From positions 1-64,000 of the forward strand of contig CAIPUE010000032.1 of NCBI GenBank assembly GCA_903868125.1: DNA of 64,000 bases, given 5' to 3'. Source of the DNA: an uncultured bacterium (lineage in GTDB: Bacteria; Cyanobacteriota; Vampirovibrionia; Gastranaerophilales; Gastranaerophilaceae). The number at the start of each line of letters is the position of its first letter. Positions within the stretch are counted from its first letter, which is position 1. This document shows positions 11,286 to 20,553 of the stretch, in pieces. Under the pieces are notes generated by a model. That model was not told the origin of the DNA and ran no database searches. It was given only the letters and a program-made list of their open reading frames with translations. The position numbers and the translations under genes were made by a program.

Positions 11286-14200
11286 TTAACCAAGTATTTT
11301 CCCGATCATTTTTTGAATATACCGATCATCTTCGTTTTGAAACAAGATATTGTGTTCTTCAAAGTCTATCTGAGTTGAATCTTCTTTCCACCAGCTGATT
11401 TGGCCGTATGAGGTATTGGATATAATGAAAGAATTAAATGTAACGTTAGGATCTTTCATATAGCCTTCAATTTCTTTGACTGTTTTGTAGAATTGAATCT
11501 TTGGATTTTGGAGTCCCCCATCAATATTTCTTACACCTTTAGGATCAATGAATGTGATGTACTGCTTGTCTCCATCAAGAATCCACATAATAAAATCTGG
11601 ATAGAAATTATTTGCATCAAAGAATCCTAGACCTCTGCCTCTTCCTTGGTTTCTCAAAAGGTATAGTTCTTTGCTTTCTAAGAAAGTTTTATTTTTCTCA
11701 TAGAATTCTTTTAAGTCTTGAACTAAGTCTTTCTCCCCATCATTTAAGTTTACCGGAGAAACACTAACCATTGAAGTATTGCTTAAGTGTACAAGCGGCT
11801 TATAAAGATGATTGTCAAAGTTGAATATATTCATACTAAATCCTTGGTAATCGACGAATGTACCGGCCTTCAGTTCAGCTTCTATTTGTTTAAGCTTTTC
11901 AATTATAGCATTTTGAGACTCTTCGATAAAGAATTTATATTCTGGGACCATATTTTTATCTTCATTATCTATGAATTTAAACTCAAGTTTGTCTTTTTCA
12001 AAGTCGGCCTTAGCGTTGTTATAATATTTTTCACAGTATTTTTTCATCAAGGTTATAGCTATTTCTTGCCAGCGGATTACCTTTTCAAAATTATCTATGG
12101 ACATCTGATCATCAGGAATTAACAATGTGTACCAATCTCTATCCGACAATATCTCTGCTATTTTTTCATTAGAGATATTTAAATTGTACCAGTTCTTTTG
12201 GTTTTTAAAATTCTGTAATTCGAAAAATATAGCATCATAATCAAGGAAAGCTAAATGTTCAGAAGTGAAATAATGTTCTTCTTTTGTTTGGTAATTTAAA
12301 CCTGAATTGTCAGAAGAAATACTTTGTAATTTAGGATAAAGATCTAAAACTACTTTTCTTTTTTTGAGGTCCTCTGAAGGGATGTCAATGGTCGGTTTAT
12401 CCCCCTGTCTTTTAAAGCTAACGCCATCTTTTAATGTTGGATACTTGAGCTTAATGTTATTAAGATTCACATTAGGCATAACAGGTAGAATAAACTCTTC
12501 ACGGTTGTCGGTTGGCAAACCTTCATCTTGAAGATATTTTTTAAATTCATCCATATAATCAGCTTTGATTCCGAATATATTTAGTGTTTCTACCTTCTCA
12601 ATAAAGTCAGGAGACTTCACTAATTCGTTTCTGTTGCTACGCTTTAAGCTCCACTTGTAGCCCTTTAATCGGACGCCTCTACCGAATAACTGAATAATTT
12701 GAGAGCCTTCTTTTTGCCCGATCTTCATAAGCCCCATTGTCGAAACTCTCCAGCTATTCCAGCCTTCAGTAAACTTACGAGAACCTATGAGTAAGTTTAT
12801 AGTCGAGTCATTCTTATTAATGTATTTGAATAATGATTGAGAGAAATCTTTTTCTTCAGTAATTAATCCTTCAATCTTTTCAGCACAAAGCTTTAAAAGG
12901 TTTGTGTCATCTCCGACGTTAATCACTCCGAAGTACTTGTCACCGTCGCCAAGCTTTAGTCCGATCTCTCCATCTATTCCTTTGAGGTTTTCTAGTCTTA
13001 ATTTGTTACCATCATTGCCGTGGAAAATATCTTGTAGAATTTCTTTATATATTTGTTCAGGAGCTAATTGTATTTTAATAAGGTAGTGAAATCTGTTACC
13101 AATAATATCCACGCCTTTTTTATCCATCAAACCATGGCAGCCATTGGTGAGTTGTTTTATATAACCCGTAACTTCATCCTTGTTTTTGATGAAATAATTA
13201 ATAAAAGATACTATCTTTACTACATCTGACATTTCATCTTTGCTTACAGTTTTTGTAACGCTGCCACCGACAAAGACAAGCAAAGGTTTTTCGTGATTAA
13301 ATTTAACAAACTCATCTTTTTTGTCCGCAAATACTTTTTGCTGCTGATAAAAGCTTAATAAGCAAGCGGTCAAATATAAGTTCTCATAGTGAGTATCCGA
13401 AGGTAAGTTCAATATATTATAATCTTTTCCATAACCATCATTAAAGAAAAACTTGTATGAATAATCAAACAGAATAGACTTTGCATATTCGTGTTCAAGC
13501 TTTGTCCCGGCGACTGCCTGTCCGAATGTAGCTGAATATTCAAACGAAAAGCCATCTTCTGAGAGCTTATCTCTGAATCTCTTCCACTCAGTACCGCTTG
13601 CACCTCTGTGGCCTTCATCAACAAGTACGAGGTTGTTGCCTTCAAATGCATCTATTGCTACCGTTTTTTCTCCGTCTTCATCTTTCAACTTTGTTATTTC
13701 AATTATCTCAATGTCAACATCTTTAGACATTGCAAATATATTGCTTTGAACACTTACTTGACTACCAACTACAGTTACTTTTTCTTTCTGAAAGATCTCA
13801 GCCTTCAGCTCAGATAATTCAAATTCTTGCAAGTGCTGGTAAGATAGTCCTTCATTTGGAGTTAAGAGAATTACTTTGTTTAGTGATCCATCTTTGCCAT
13901 GGAGTCTTAGATAATGCTTGTACTGCATAATGTTGACGTGCATTATGTAGGTTTTACCAGAACCTGTGGCATTCCAAAATGCTACTTTAGTTAAATCTTT
14001 TAATTCAAATAGATCAACTTTATCAGCCTTGCCCTTGTCTATATTGAATTCTTCAACGTAGGCATTAAGATCTGCTAATAACTTAAGTGAGTTAGTGAAA
14101 TACTTATCTAAATAAATCTCTGTGAATAGAAGAGATAAGTATTGAAAATACTTCCACTTAATTTCATGGTCATGTTTTCCTTGAATCGTAAGAGTATGAC

Positions 14201-14510
14201 GTACTATGTTTTGGTCATATTTTTCTAGTTGGGCTCTGGTTATATATTCTGTTCCATCTCCCCAATCAAATTCACCCCAATTAGATTGGCCCCATATTCC
14301 AACATTTTCTGGTACTAGTCTGCGATTTGATAAAGATATAAAAAACCTAGTTTTGTTCTCTTCAGTTAAGCCTTCTAGCTTTGGATCCTTTAAACCTTCA
14401 GCAAGTTTCTCAAAACTGTCCACGCCAAACAAGCTCAACATGTATTTGTTTAAGACAAGTCGGCTGTGAAATTTTAGTTTATTAGTTTCTTTTTTATCAA
14501 CAACTGGCAT
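11286..14510 (-). CDS. res: Type III-like restriction subunit: DEAD/DEAH helicase with C-terminal PD-(D/E)XK
   Basis: A 1074-residue protein. The helicase core has Walker A ATGSGKT near residue 180, Walker B LVDEGHRG near 297, and helicase-C motifs TEGWNSWRV and QLFGRGVRLKG near 600-640. Near residues 960-985, YPDFIMWILDGDKQYITFID followed by PKG fits a PD-(D/E)XK nuclease. Type III Res subunits translocate on DNA and cut when two unmodified sites meet, in complex with the Mod methyltransferase. The gene follows mod by 11 bases with an AAGGAG site, supporting a Res-Mod pair. The upstream SNF2 helicase makes the system larger than an ordinary type III set. Confidence 0.85.
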   Translation of the reverse strand: MPVVDKKETNKLKFHSRLVLNKYMLSLFGVDSFEKLAEGLKDPKLEGLTEENKTRFFISLSNRRLVPENVGIWGQSNWGEFDWGDGTEYITRAQLEKYDQNIVRHTLTIQGKHDHEIKWKYFQYLSLLFTEIYLDKYFTNSLKLLADLNAYVEEFNIDKGKADKVDLFELKDLTKVAFWNATGSGKTYIMHVNIMQYKHYLRLHGKDGSLNKVILLTPNEGLSYQHLQEFELSELKAEIFQKEKVTVVGSQVSVQSNIFAMSKDVDIEIIEITKLKDEDGEKTVAIDAFEGNNLVLVDEGHRGASGTEWKRFRDKLSEDGFSFEYSATFGQAVAGTKLEHEYAKSILFDYSYKFFFNDGYGKDYNILNLPSDTHYENLYLTACLLSFYQQQKVFADKKDEFVKFNHEKPLLVFVGGSVTKTVSKDEMSDVVKIVSFINYFIKNKDEVTGYIKQLTNGCHGLMDKKGVDIIGNRFHYLIKIQLAPEQIYKEILQDIFHGNDGNKLRLENLKGIDGEIGLKLGDGDKYFGVINVGDDTNLLKLCAEKIEGLITEEKDFSQSLFKYINKNDSTINLLIGSRKFTEGWNSWRVSTMGLMKIGQKEGSQIIQLFGRGVRLKGYKWSLKRSNRNELVKSPDFIEKVETLNIFGIKADYMDEFKKYLQDEGLPTDNREEFILPVMPNVNLNNIKLKYPTLKDGVSFKRQGDKPTIDIPSEDLKKRKVVLDLYPKLQSISSDNSGLNYQTKEEHYFTSEHLAFLDYDAIFFELQNFKNQKNWYNLNISNEKIAEILSDRDWYTLLIPDDQMSIDNFEKVIRWQEIAITLMKKYCEKYYNNAKADFEKDKLEFKFIDNEDKNMVPEYKFFIEESQNAIIEKLKQIEAELKAGTFVDYQGFSMNIFNFDNHLYKPLVHLSNTSMVSVSPVNLNDGEKDLVQDLKEFYEKNKTFLESKELYLLRNQGRGRGLGFFDANNFYPDFIMWILDGDKQYITFIDPKGVRNIDGGLQNPKIQFYKTVKEIEGYMKDPNVTFNSFIISNTSYGQISWWKEDSTQIDFEEHNILFQNEDDRYIQKMIGKILG

Positions 14511-14521
14511 GAAAACACTCC

Positions 14522-17509
14522 TTAAACAGCTTGAACGTCAAACATACGTTTTTTGAATTCTTCTTCAATGAGAGTTAACTTCCAGTTAGCCTCATCTACA
14601 CGCATGTTTTCAAGGTTGTTATCACCATTTACAAAGACTTTATTAAACATAAAATCTTTTGTATTTATGTCTAGCTTACGACAGAATTCATCTAAGTCTT
14701 CGTTAGAATGTTTTTCTTGGTCTCGCCAGATAACCAGGATCTTTTCTCCGTCTCTGTTCTTACCTTCAATTTTTACGTACCCTTTTATACTGCTGATTTT
14801 TTCAGCATATAAGCCGATTAAATAATTAAAAGTTTCAACAAGATCAACATTAATCACTTGTGTTTCAGTACCATTGTTTATTTTCATCACGTAGTCAAAA
14901 GGTTTTTTGAACATATCAATGTTAATTACACTATCTTTTGCTTCCAAATCAAGCATATAATTTAAGAAGTATTGTTGATAAACTTCGTTGTTTTTATCAA
15001 GCATATTTTGTTGCTTTTCTGTGCGTGATAATTCAAGGTTATTAAGAGTATCCTCGTACGATTCAAGTTTAACATATTTAACAAGATGGCTTGATCCTTC
15101 TCTTGAAAGAGGTTTGCCATCTTTCCAGTCTTTTGAATAAATAATATTTTTAATTCGTGGCTTTAAAATATTATCAAAATGTTTTCCCATTTCTACTAAA
15201 ATGAATTTTCTATTGCCTTCATCTTCCCTATTAAGGTTAATAACAGCATGTCCGGTTGTTCCAGAACCAGCGAAATAATCTATAATAATGTCATTTTCTT
15301 CATTTGAAGTTATAGCATTTAAAAAAGTACATATCAATTCTTTAGGTTTTACACTATCAAGTCCGTGCGTATTGCCGATTATAGAAGATAAATCACTCTT
15401 GCCTGACTCCGCAGTCCCCGTTATTTCTTCAGGTAAATAAGTCCAAAGAGGAATATGTTGATCTTCTTCTTCTCCGTCATATTGTTTACGAAAAGGTTCT
15501 CCGTCATCATTAAAACCCAATCTGTTTGTTTCATATAAAGTCTTAATTTCCTCATATCCAGCTTTCCACCTTTTGTCCTCAGGAGGAGTATAATCAGCTA
15601 TTTCAAACCGCATGGTCTCTCTTTTATATCTTCCTAGATTAGATGTAAGAATAGTTGTGGTTCTATATTTACCATCTTTATCACTATGTGGATATTTTCT
15701 AATTTCCCCTGAGGTCAAGGGGGAAAACTTTGTTTTTTCGGCTAATAAATTCATAAAAACAAATTCTGCAACTTTTTGAGGTTGATATATAGCCTCCCCA
15801 GCATTTGTTGGTTTAGCTCTAGACTTCCAAACGAATGGTATAGATTTTTTTAAGAACAATGAATCTAGTAGTTGTCTTGCATTTCCCTCTTCATCATTTC
15901 CAATACTAAATAAATTAACCCCATTTTTTTGCATGAGTCTTTTGTTGCATTTTACCCTATCTGAGATTAATGATATCCAACTTGAATGCTGATATGAATC
16001 TTTGTATATAAAGCCATCGTCCCCAGTATTATATGGTGGATCTATATAACAGCATTTGATCTGTTCTTGATACTTTTCTTGCAATAAATTTAACGCATGA
16101 AAATTATCTGCATTAATTAACAATCCGTTAGTTTGTTCTTCAAGATTATCTATGCTGGATAAAAGGATGTATTTGAATTCCGTTGAATAAAACATTGTAT
16201 CCAACACTAGATAAGGATTCTGTCTTAAAAATTCTAATTTGTTTTTAGCATCTCCACCATTATTGATAAGCACTTCTCCGCTAATTGTTGTTAAATTTGT
16301 TTTTATTTCACTTATTGCAAATAATTTTTCCCATTCCTTAATTTGAGCTTCGTTTGTTATTATTGCAGGATAGAGCTCTTCAGGGACTTTATCTAAGGTC
16401 ATACAGTAATTAGTTTCTACAACTAGCTTTTTCTTCAACCACATTTTCTTTTGGAAGTTTTCAAGCTGAGCTAAGAACAATATTATCTTTTCCGCTATCT
16501 CTTTTATAGCTCTTGCTTTAGCAAGGGAGGATTTAACTTTATCATCATCAAGGTCTTCTAAAAATAGGACTTCGTTCTTGATATAAAAATCAAGCTCACG
16601 AGTTAAGAACCCACCTAAATCCTTATGGATAAAATAGTCAAAGCTATTTTTTGATGTGTAGTCAGTTATATGTTTTTCCAAGAGAGTTCTTGTTTTATTA
16701 GTAGGCGTTGATTTTAACTCTAACACTCCGCTAAAGTCAGCATATTCCCCATTGGCAATTACTTTTTTCACAGCTTCAACTTCATTTTTAGATGTGTCTT
16801 TAGTGCGTTTAGCATTGTCTGGAGTATAAGAATATCTGATATATAATTCGCCGTCCCCTAAGCAAACAGTATCTTCTTCGCATAGAGCAAAGTTCCTATC
16901 TTTTTTGTTATTATCTTTTTCGCCCTCAGCCTCAACAAGCTGGAGGTGAACGGTTTTGTCGTTAGAAAGTTTGAACGAATAATCTTTAAAATATTCAGAG
17001 CTTTTGATGTAATATTGATCAGCATTTGCCCAGTGAAGTTTTACCTCTTCGCCATTATAAGGAATCATATAGCATTCTTTACCAGCTTTTTTATATTTTC
17101 TACGTGATAAGAAATCCCCACCGTCATAATATCTACTAAAAAACTTGGTGAGATTAGAGAACACTTCATTCTCTAGAGAGTCTAAGTCTTGAGCCGATTC
17201 AAATTGAGCAAGTTGAGCTTTTAATTCTTTTACCTTAGGTAAATCATCAGGATTAGCGCCAAGTGCTTGGGCTTGCTTAATCGCTTCTTCTAGCTGATTT
17301 TCGAGTTGTTCTTTATTTCCAGCCTGAGCAACTTTATTGAGTTTATCTTTAACAATAGCAGGCAAGTCTTTTTGTAAAAAGCTTTCAACCTCTTCAGCTT
17401 TTTGGTTCATTATTTTGTAAATACCAAAATTAAGTTCAGTCTGATCTAACTGAAACATCTCTTTTAATTTTGATTTTAGTTCGTTATATTTTTCACTCAT
17501 ACTCGCCAA
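14522..17509 (-). CDS. mod: Type III-like site-specific DNA methyltransferase (beta class) with long N-terminal extension
   Basis: A 995-residue protein. Catalytic motif IV (CCYIDPPYNTG) lies near residue 489, and the AdoMet-binding motif I (IDYFAGSGTTGHAV) follows near residue 748. That order marks beta-class N6-adenine or N4-cytosine methyltransferases, the class of type III Mod. The protein is longer than common Mod proteins because about 440 charged residues precede motif IV, starting with a coiled-coil-like stretch (residues 30-110). This part could bind the neighbouring SNF2 protein or recognise DNA. It lies between the SNF2 and res genes with gaps of about 10 bases, so the three were probably acquired together. 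Confidence 0.88.
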   Translation of the reverse strand: MASMSEKYNELKSKLKEMFQLDQTELNFGIYKIMNQKAEEVESFLQKDLPAIVKDKLNKVAQAGNKEQLENQLEEAIKQAQALGANPDDLPKVKELKAQLAQFESAQDLDSLENEVFSNLTKFFSRYYDGGDFLSRRKYKKAGKECYMIPYNGEEVKLHWANADQYYIKSSEYFKDYSFKLSNDKTVHLQLVEAEGEKDNNKKDRNFALCEEDTVCLGDGELYIRYSYTPDNAKRTKDTSKNEVEAVKKVIANGEYADFSGVLELKSTPTNKTRTLLEKHITDYTSKNSFDYFIHKDLGGFLTRELDFYIKNEVLFLEDLDDDKVKSSLAKARAIKEIAEKIILFLAQLENFQKKMWLKKKLVVETNYCMTLDKVPEELYPAIITNEAQIKEWEKLFAISEIKTNLTTISGEVLINNGGDAKNKLEFLRQNPYLVLDTMFYSTEFKYILLSSIDNLEEQTNGLLINADNFHALNLLQEKYQEQIKCCYIDPPYNTGDDGFIYKDSYQHSSWISLISDRVKCNKRLMQKNGVNLFSIGNDEEGNARQLLDSLFLKKSIPFVWKSRAKPTNAGEAIYQPQKVAEFVFMNLLAEKTKFSPLTSGEIRKYPHSDKDGKYRTTTILTSNLGRYKRETMRFEIADYTPPEDKRWKAGYEEIKTLYETNRLGFNDDGEPFRKQYDGEEEDQHIPLWTYLPEEITGTAESGKSDLSSIIGNTHGLDSVKPKELICTFLNAITSNEENDIIIDYFAGSGTTGHAVINLNREDEGNRKFILVEMGKHFDNILKPRIKNIIYSKDWKDGKPLSREGSSHLVKYVKLESYEDTLNNLELSRTEKQQNMLDKNNEVYQQYFLNYMLDLEAKDSVINIDMFKKPFDYVMKINNGTETQVINVDLVETFNYLIGLYAEKISSIKGYVKIEGKNRDGEKILVIWRDQEKHSNEDLDEFCRKLDINTKDFMFNKVFVNGDNNLENMRVDEANWKLTLIEEEFKKRMFDVQAV

Positions 17510-17518
17510 CTCCTAACG

Positions 17519-20401
17519 TCAAACTACGTTCCATCTTACCATGAACAATGTTTCTGACTGTAATTTTTCTTCTTTTCTCTTCTTTAAATCTGAGATCAAA
17601 AGATCTCTCTTTTCTTTTATCTGATCTTCAACATTGAAGATTGTTTCTTGTAGCTTTCTACGGTGCTTGGTCAACTCAGATAATTGGTTTTCAATTTCTA
17701 AAAGCTCGGAAGCATTTTCTAAATGTAGTTTTTGTTTTTCTAATTTTCTTATCTCTCTTTTGCAATCAGAAAGTTCTTTTTCAGAAGAGGCTATTAAATC
17801 ATCCGCCCATTTGCCAATTCTAATACTTTCTTCCAAAAGATATTTATCATTCTCTTTTTTAAATTGGCTCAACTTACTTTCTCTATGGACTGCAGCATCT
17901 TTCTCAAGCTTTTGCTTTATAGCCTCGGGTATTTCTATATTCTGCTTCACTTCCGCGTTTACGTTGAATAACTTTTGACAAATTTCTTGATCAAGATTTT
18001 TCCCATCATCGCAAAATGCGTTAAACAAAAGATAGTCAGAAGACTCAAAAGAATCAATTCTAAGTTTATTTAGTACCAAATAGCCGCTCTTGCCTTTTAA
18101 ATCTTGAACAAGAGTAATTTTTCTAGGATGATTTGTAATATCAAAAACAAGCTGAGCTGCTTTTGTATCTGATTTCATAGCACTATCAATAACAAACTCA
18201 CCAAGCGGATTCGATAATCTGTATAAGTAATTCCCAATGACATTTTCTTTATCCCGATCCTTCGATATCAAGTGGTAAATGCCAGCGTCAAATCCACTAG
18301 AAGGTTTTTTAAACAAGTTGAAAGTTAAATTAGCGTCGTCAAATTGGGCGTAATCATTAAGCTCCGTCTTAGTAACGTCCCAAAACATTTTTTCAATATG
18401 ATTTAGCTTTGCTTTTGTTTCATCTAGTTTTGTCTTTAGTCTTTTATGCACGTCTTCATCAAAGTTTTCTAGCACAGAAAGCCTTGTCTTTTGCATTTGT
18501 GTTTGAATCTTTTCATCCATCTCAAGCTGCAACTTGTCAAAGGCTTGATTTATTTCTTCGGCACTTCTGCAAGATTGATAAATTTCTAAGATTTGTTTTT
18601 CAAAATCCACCCCCGACTCTAACGCACCTAGCACATGATCAGATGATCCAAATATTCCATTAAAAAGGTTGAATTTTTGTTCAAGTAAACTGAAGACCCT
18701 ACAATCAGCTTCATTCTTTTTATTTAAGAAATTAATTACAACAACGTCGTGCTTCTGGCCATATCTATGGCATCGCCCAATTCTCTGTTCGATTCTTTGT
18801 GGATTCCAAGGCAAGTCATAATTCACAATAAGGGAACAGAACTGTAAATTAATACCCTCTGCCGCCGATTCTGTGGCTATCAATATCTCTGCTTCATCCC
18901 TGAAATATTCAATTAGAGAATTCCTTTTGTCCGCGGTCGCTGAACCACTTATCCGACCTGTATCTTTGTTGTTCGACAACCATTGCTTGTATATTTGGTT
19001 TGATTCAGGATCAGAATTTGTGCCGTTAAAAAGAACCACCTTACCTTTGAAACCATTAGCGTCAAGATAATCTTTTAAGTAATTCTGCGTCCTTCTTGAT
19101 TCTGTAAAGATCAAAGCCTTGCGATTGGCACCTTTATCCATTACCGCAAAACCGCCGTTTATTGCTTCAATTAAGTGCTTAGTCTTTGAATCAGTCTTAA
19201 CTGATTTAGCTAGATCAATAAAGCTTTGGAGGTCTTCAATTTCTTTATTAATCTTTTCAAGCTTTATCTTTAATTCTTCTTGTTCCGCTATTACATTATG
19301 TTCTTCTTGCATCTCCTCAAGTTCGTCAAGTTCTTCATCCAACAATTCCGCAAGATCTTCATCTTCAAATAAATGCAGTTGTGCTCCTTGTGATATTTTA
19401 TTATCTCTTATCTTCTCTAGTCTTGCTTTAATAGTTTCAAGCGTCCCTATAATTGCAGAAGAAGATGATGCTAAAAGTTTCCTTAATACAAGTGTAATCA
19501 AGGTTCGTTGACTTTTGGGGATTGAATAAGTATCATCCCTTTGCAAAAATTGAGAAAGCTTTATATATAATTCTTGTTCAGCATTAGTTGTTTCAAAAGG
19601 AAAAGTTATTGGTTTCCTTTCTGTATATTTAATGTACTCAAGCACGTCTTGTCTTAAAGTTCTCTTACAAAAATATTTAAGACGCTTTCTTAAATCCTCA
19701 TAGTCATTATCGTGATTGGCGTATTGCGATCTGAAAGATTTATCGTCTCCAAAAATGTGATCGTTGATTAATGTAGATAATCCATATAATTCCATCAATG
19801 AATTCTGTAAAGGGGTTGCCGTAAGAAGTATTTTCTTTGTGTCTTCTAGTGCAAATTTAACGCCTTTACCGGTTCTATTATTTTTCTTATATACATTGCG
19901 AAGCTTATGGGCTTCGTCTAATACCGCTAAGTCCCATTTTACAAGCCTGATCTCTTCTCTCTTGCTATTGGCAAAATTATAAGACATTATTATTACTTTA
20001 TCTTTTTGCTCAAAAGGATTTGGATTGCCATCTTTTAACAATTGATTATATGTTTTAGCTTCTAGTATTGTATTTGGGATATTAAATTTTTCGTATAATT
20101 CTAAGCTCCACTGTTTTCTTAAAGATGCCGGGCAAATAATTATAAGTTTCCTTTTTCTCTCCGCCCAATATTGGCAAAGTATTAGGCCAGCTTCAATTGT
20201 TTTGCCTAAGCCAACTTCATCAGCCAGGATAACGCCTTTTAATAGAGGTGACTGGAAAGCAAATAAAGCCGCTTCTACTTGGTGAGGGTTTAAATGGACG
20301 CAAGCATTAAATAAGGACATCGAAAGCTTATCTACGCCGCTTGAACACGATTGCTTTGTGATTTCATGTGCATAGAATTTTGTATGATAAGCTGTTTTCA
20401 T
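17519..20401 (-). CDS. SNF2/RapA-type helicase of the methyltransferase-Res operon
   Basis: A 960-residue SNF2-like ATPase: Q-like motif LNPHQVEAALFAF, Walker A ADEVGLGKTIEAGL near residue 60, Walker B VLDEAHKLRN near 163, LLTATPLQNSLMELYG, then helicase-C motifs ATESAAEGINLQF and PWNPQRIEQRIGRCHRYGQ near 520-560. The last 300 residues are coiled-coil rich. Such RapA-like proteins occur in multi-gene modification and defence sets such as DISARM, where they move on or remodel DNA. As first gene of the operon, with a GGGAG site just before the ATG, it probably sets expression of all five genes. I see no DISARM drmA or drmB genes, so I do not call DISARM. Confidence 0.85.
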   Translation of the reverse strand: MKTAYHTKFYAHEITKQSCSSGVDKLSMSLFNACVHLNPHQVEAALFAFQSPLLKGVILADEVGLGKTIEAGLILCQYWAERKRKLIIICPASLRKQWSLELYEKFNIPNTILEAKTYNQLLKDGNPNPFEQKDKVIIMSYNFANSKREEIRLVKWDLAVLDEAHKLRNVYKKNNRTGKGVKFALEDTKKILLTATPLQNSLMELYGLSTLINDHIFGDDKSFRSQYANHDNDYEDLRKRLKYFCKRTLRQDVLEYIKYTERKPITFPFETTNAEQELYIKLSQFLQRDDTYSIPKSQRTLITLVLRKLLASSSSAIIGTLETIKARLEKIRDNKISQGAQLHLFEDEDLAELLDEELDELEEMQEEHNVIAEQEELKIKLEKINKEIEDLQSFIDLAKSVKTDSKTKHLIEAINGGFAVMDKGANRKALIFTESRRTQNYLKDYLDANGFKGKVVLFNGTNSDPESNQIYKQWLSNNKDTGRISGSATADKRNSLIEYFRDEAEILIATESAAEGINLQFCSLIVNYDLPWNPQRIEQRIGRCHRYGQKHDVVVINFLNKKNEADCRVFSLLEQKFNLFNGIFGSSDHVLGALESGVDFEKQILEIYQSCRSAEEINQAFDKLQLEMDEKIQTQMQKTRLSVLENFDEDVHKRLKTKLDETKAKLNHIEKMFWDVTKTELNDYAQFDDANLTFNLFKKPSSGFDAGIYHLISKDRDKENVIGNYLYRLSNPLGEFVIDSAMKSDTKAAQLVFDITNHPRKITLVQDLKGKSGYLVLNKLRIDSFESSDYLLFNAFCDDGKNLDQEICQKLFNVNAEVKQNIEIPEAIKQKLEKDAAVHRESKLSQFKKENDKYLLEESIRIGKWADDLIASSEKELSDCKREIRKLEKQKLHLENASELLEIENQLSELTKHRRKLQETIFNVEDQIKEKRDLLISDLKKRKEEKLQSETLFMVRWNVV

Positions 20402-20553
20402 ATTACTCCCACAAATTTTCCATTAAGCATATTTTACATCAAAAAATATTTGAATTGACAATTATTAAGCTGTTTTCCAATGTTTTTACATAACTTGTTA
20501 AGGTGTCCAATTTTGTCGCTATTCTGATGTATAATATTACGCTAAACATATCG
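20402..20553. other. Intergenic region between defence operon and recombinase element
   Basis: It holds the presumed leftward promoter of the SNF2-mod-res-SIR2-herA operon (a TAAAAT before the SNF2 start, with a poorly spaced TTGTCA) and a rightward PafBC-like promoter copy at 20505-20535 that points into the 3' end of the recombinase gene. Confidence 0.4.
20505..20535 (+). promoter_or_regulatory. Island promoter motif, copy 1 (variant, orphaned)
   Basis: GTCC-AAT-TTTGTCG followed by 11 bases and TATAAT. It matches the other island copies except for GTC in place of GAC, and the TTGTC form is even closer to the mycobacterial PafBC motif. No same-strand gene follows; the recombinase gene ends at 20554 on the other strand. 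Confidence 0.55.

Noticed and set aside
17519-20401. DISARM system, suggested by the SNF2 helicase beside a methyltransferase
   Set aside because: No drmA, drmB or drmC-like genes are present, and the methyltransferase and Res pair fit a type III-like set better.
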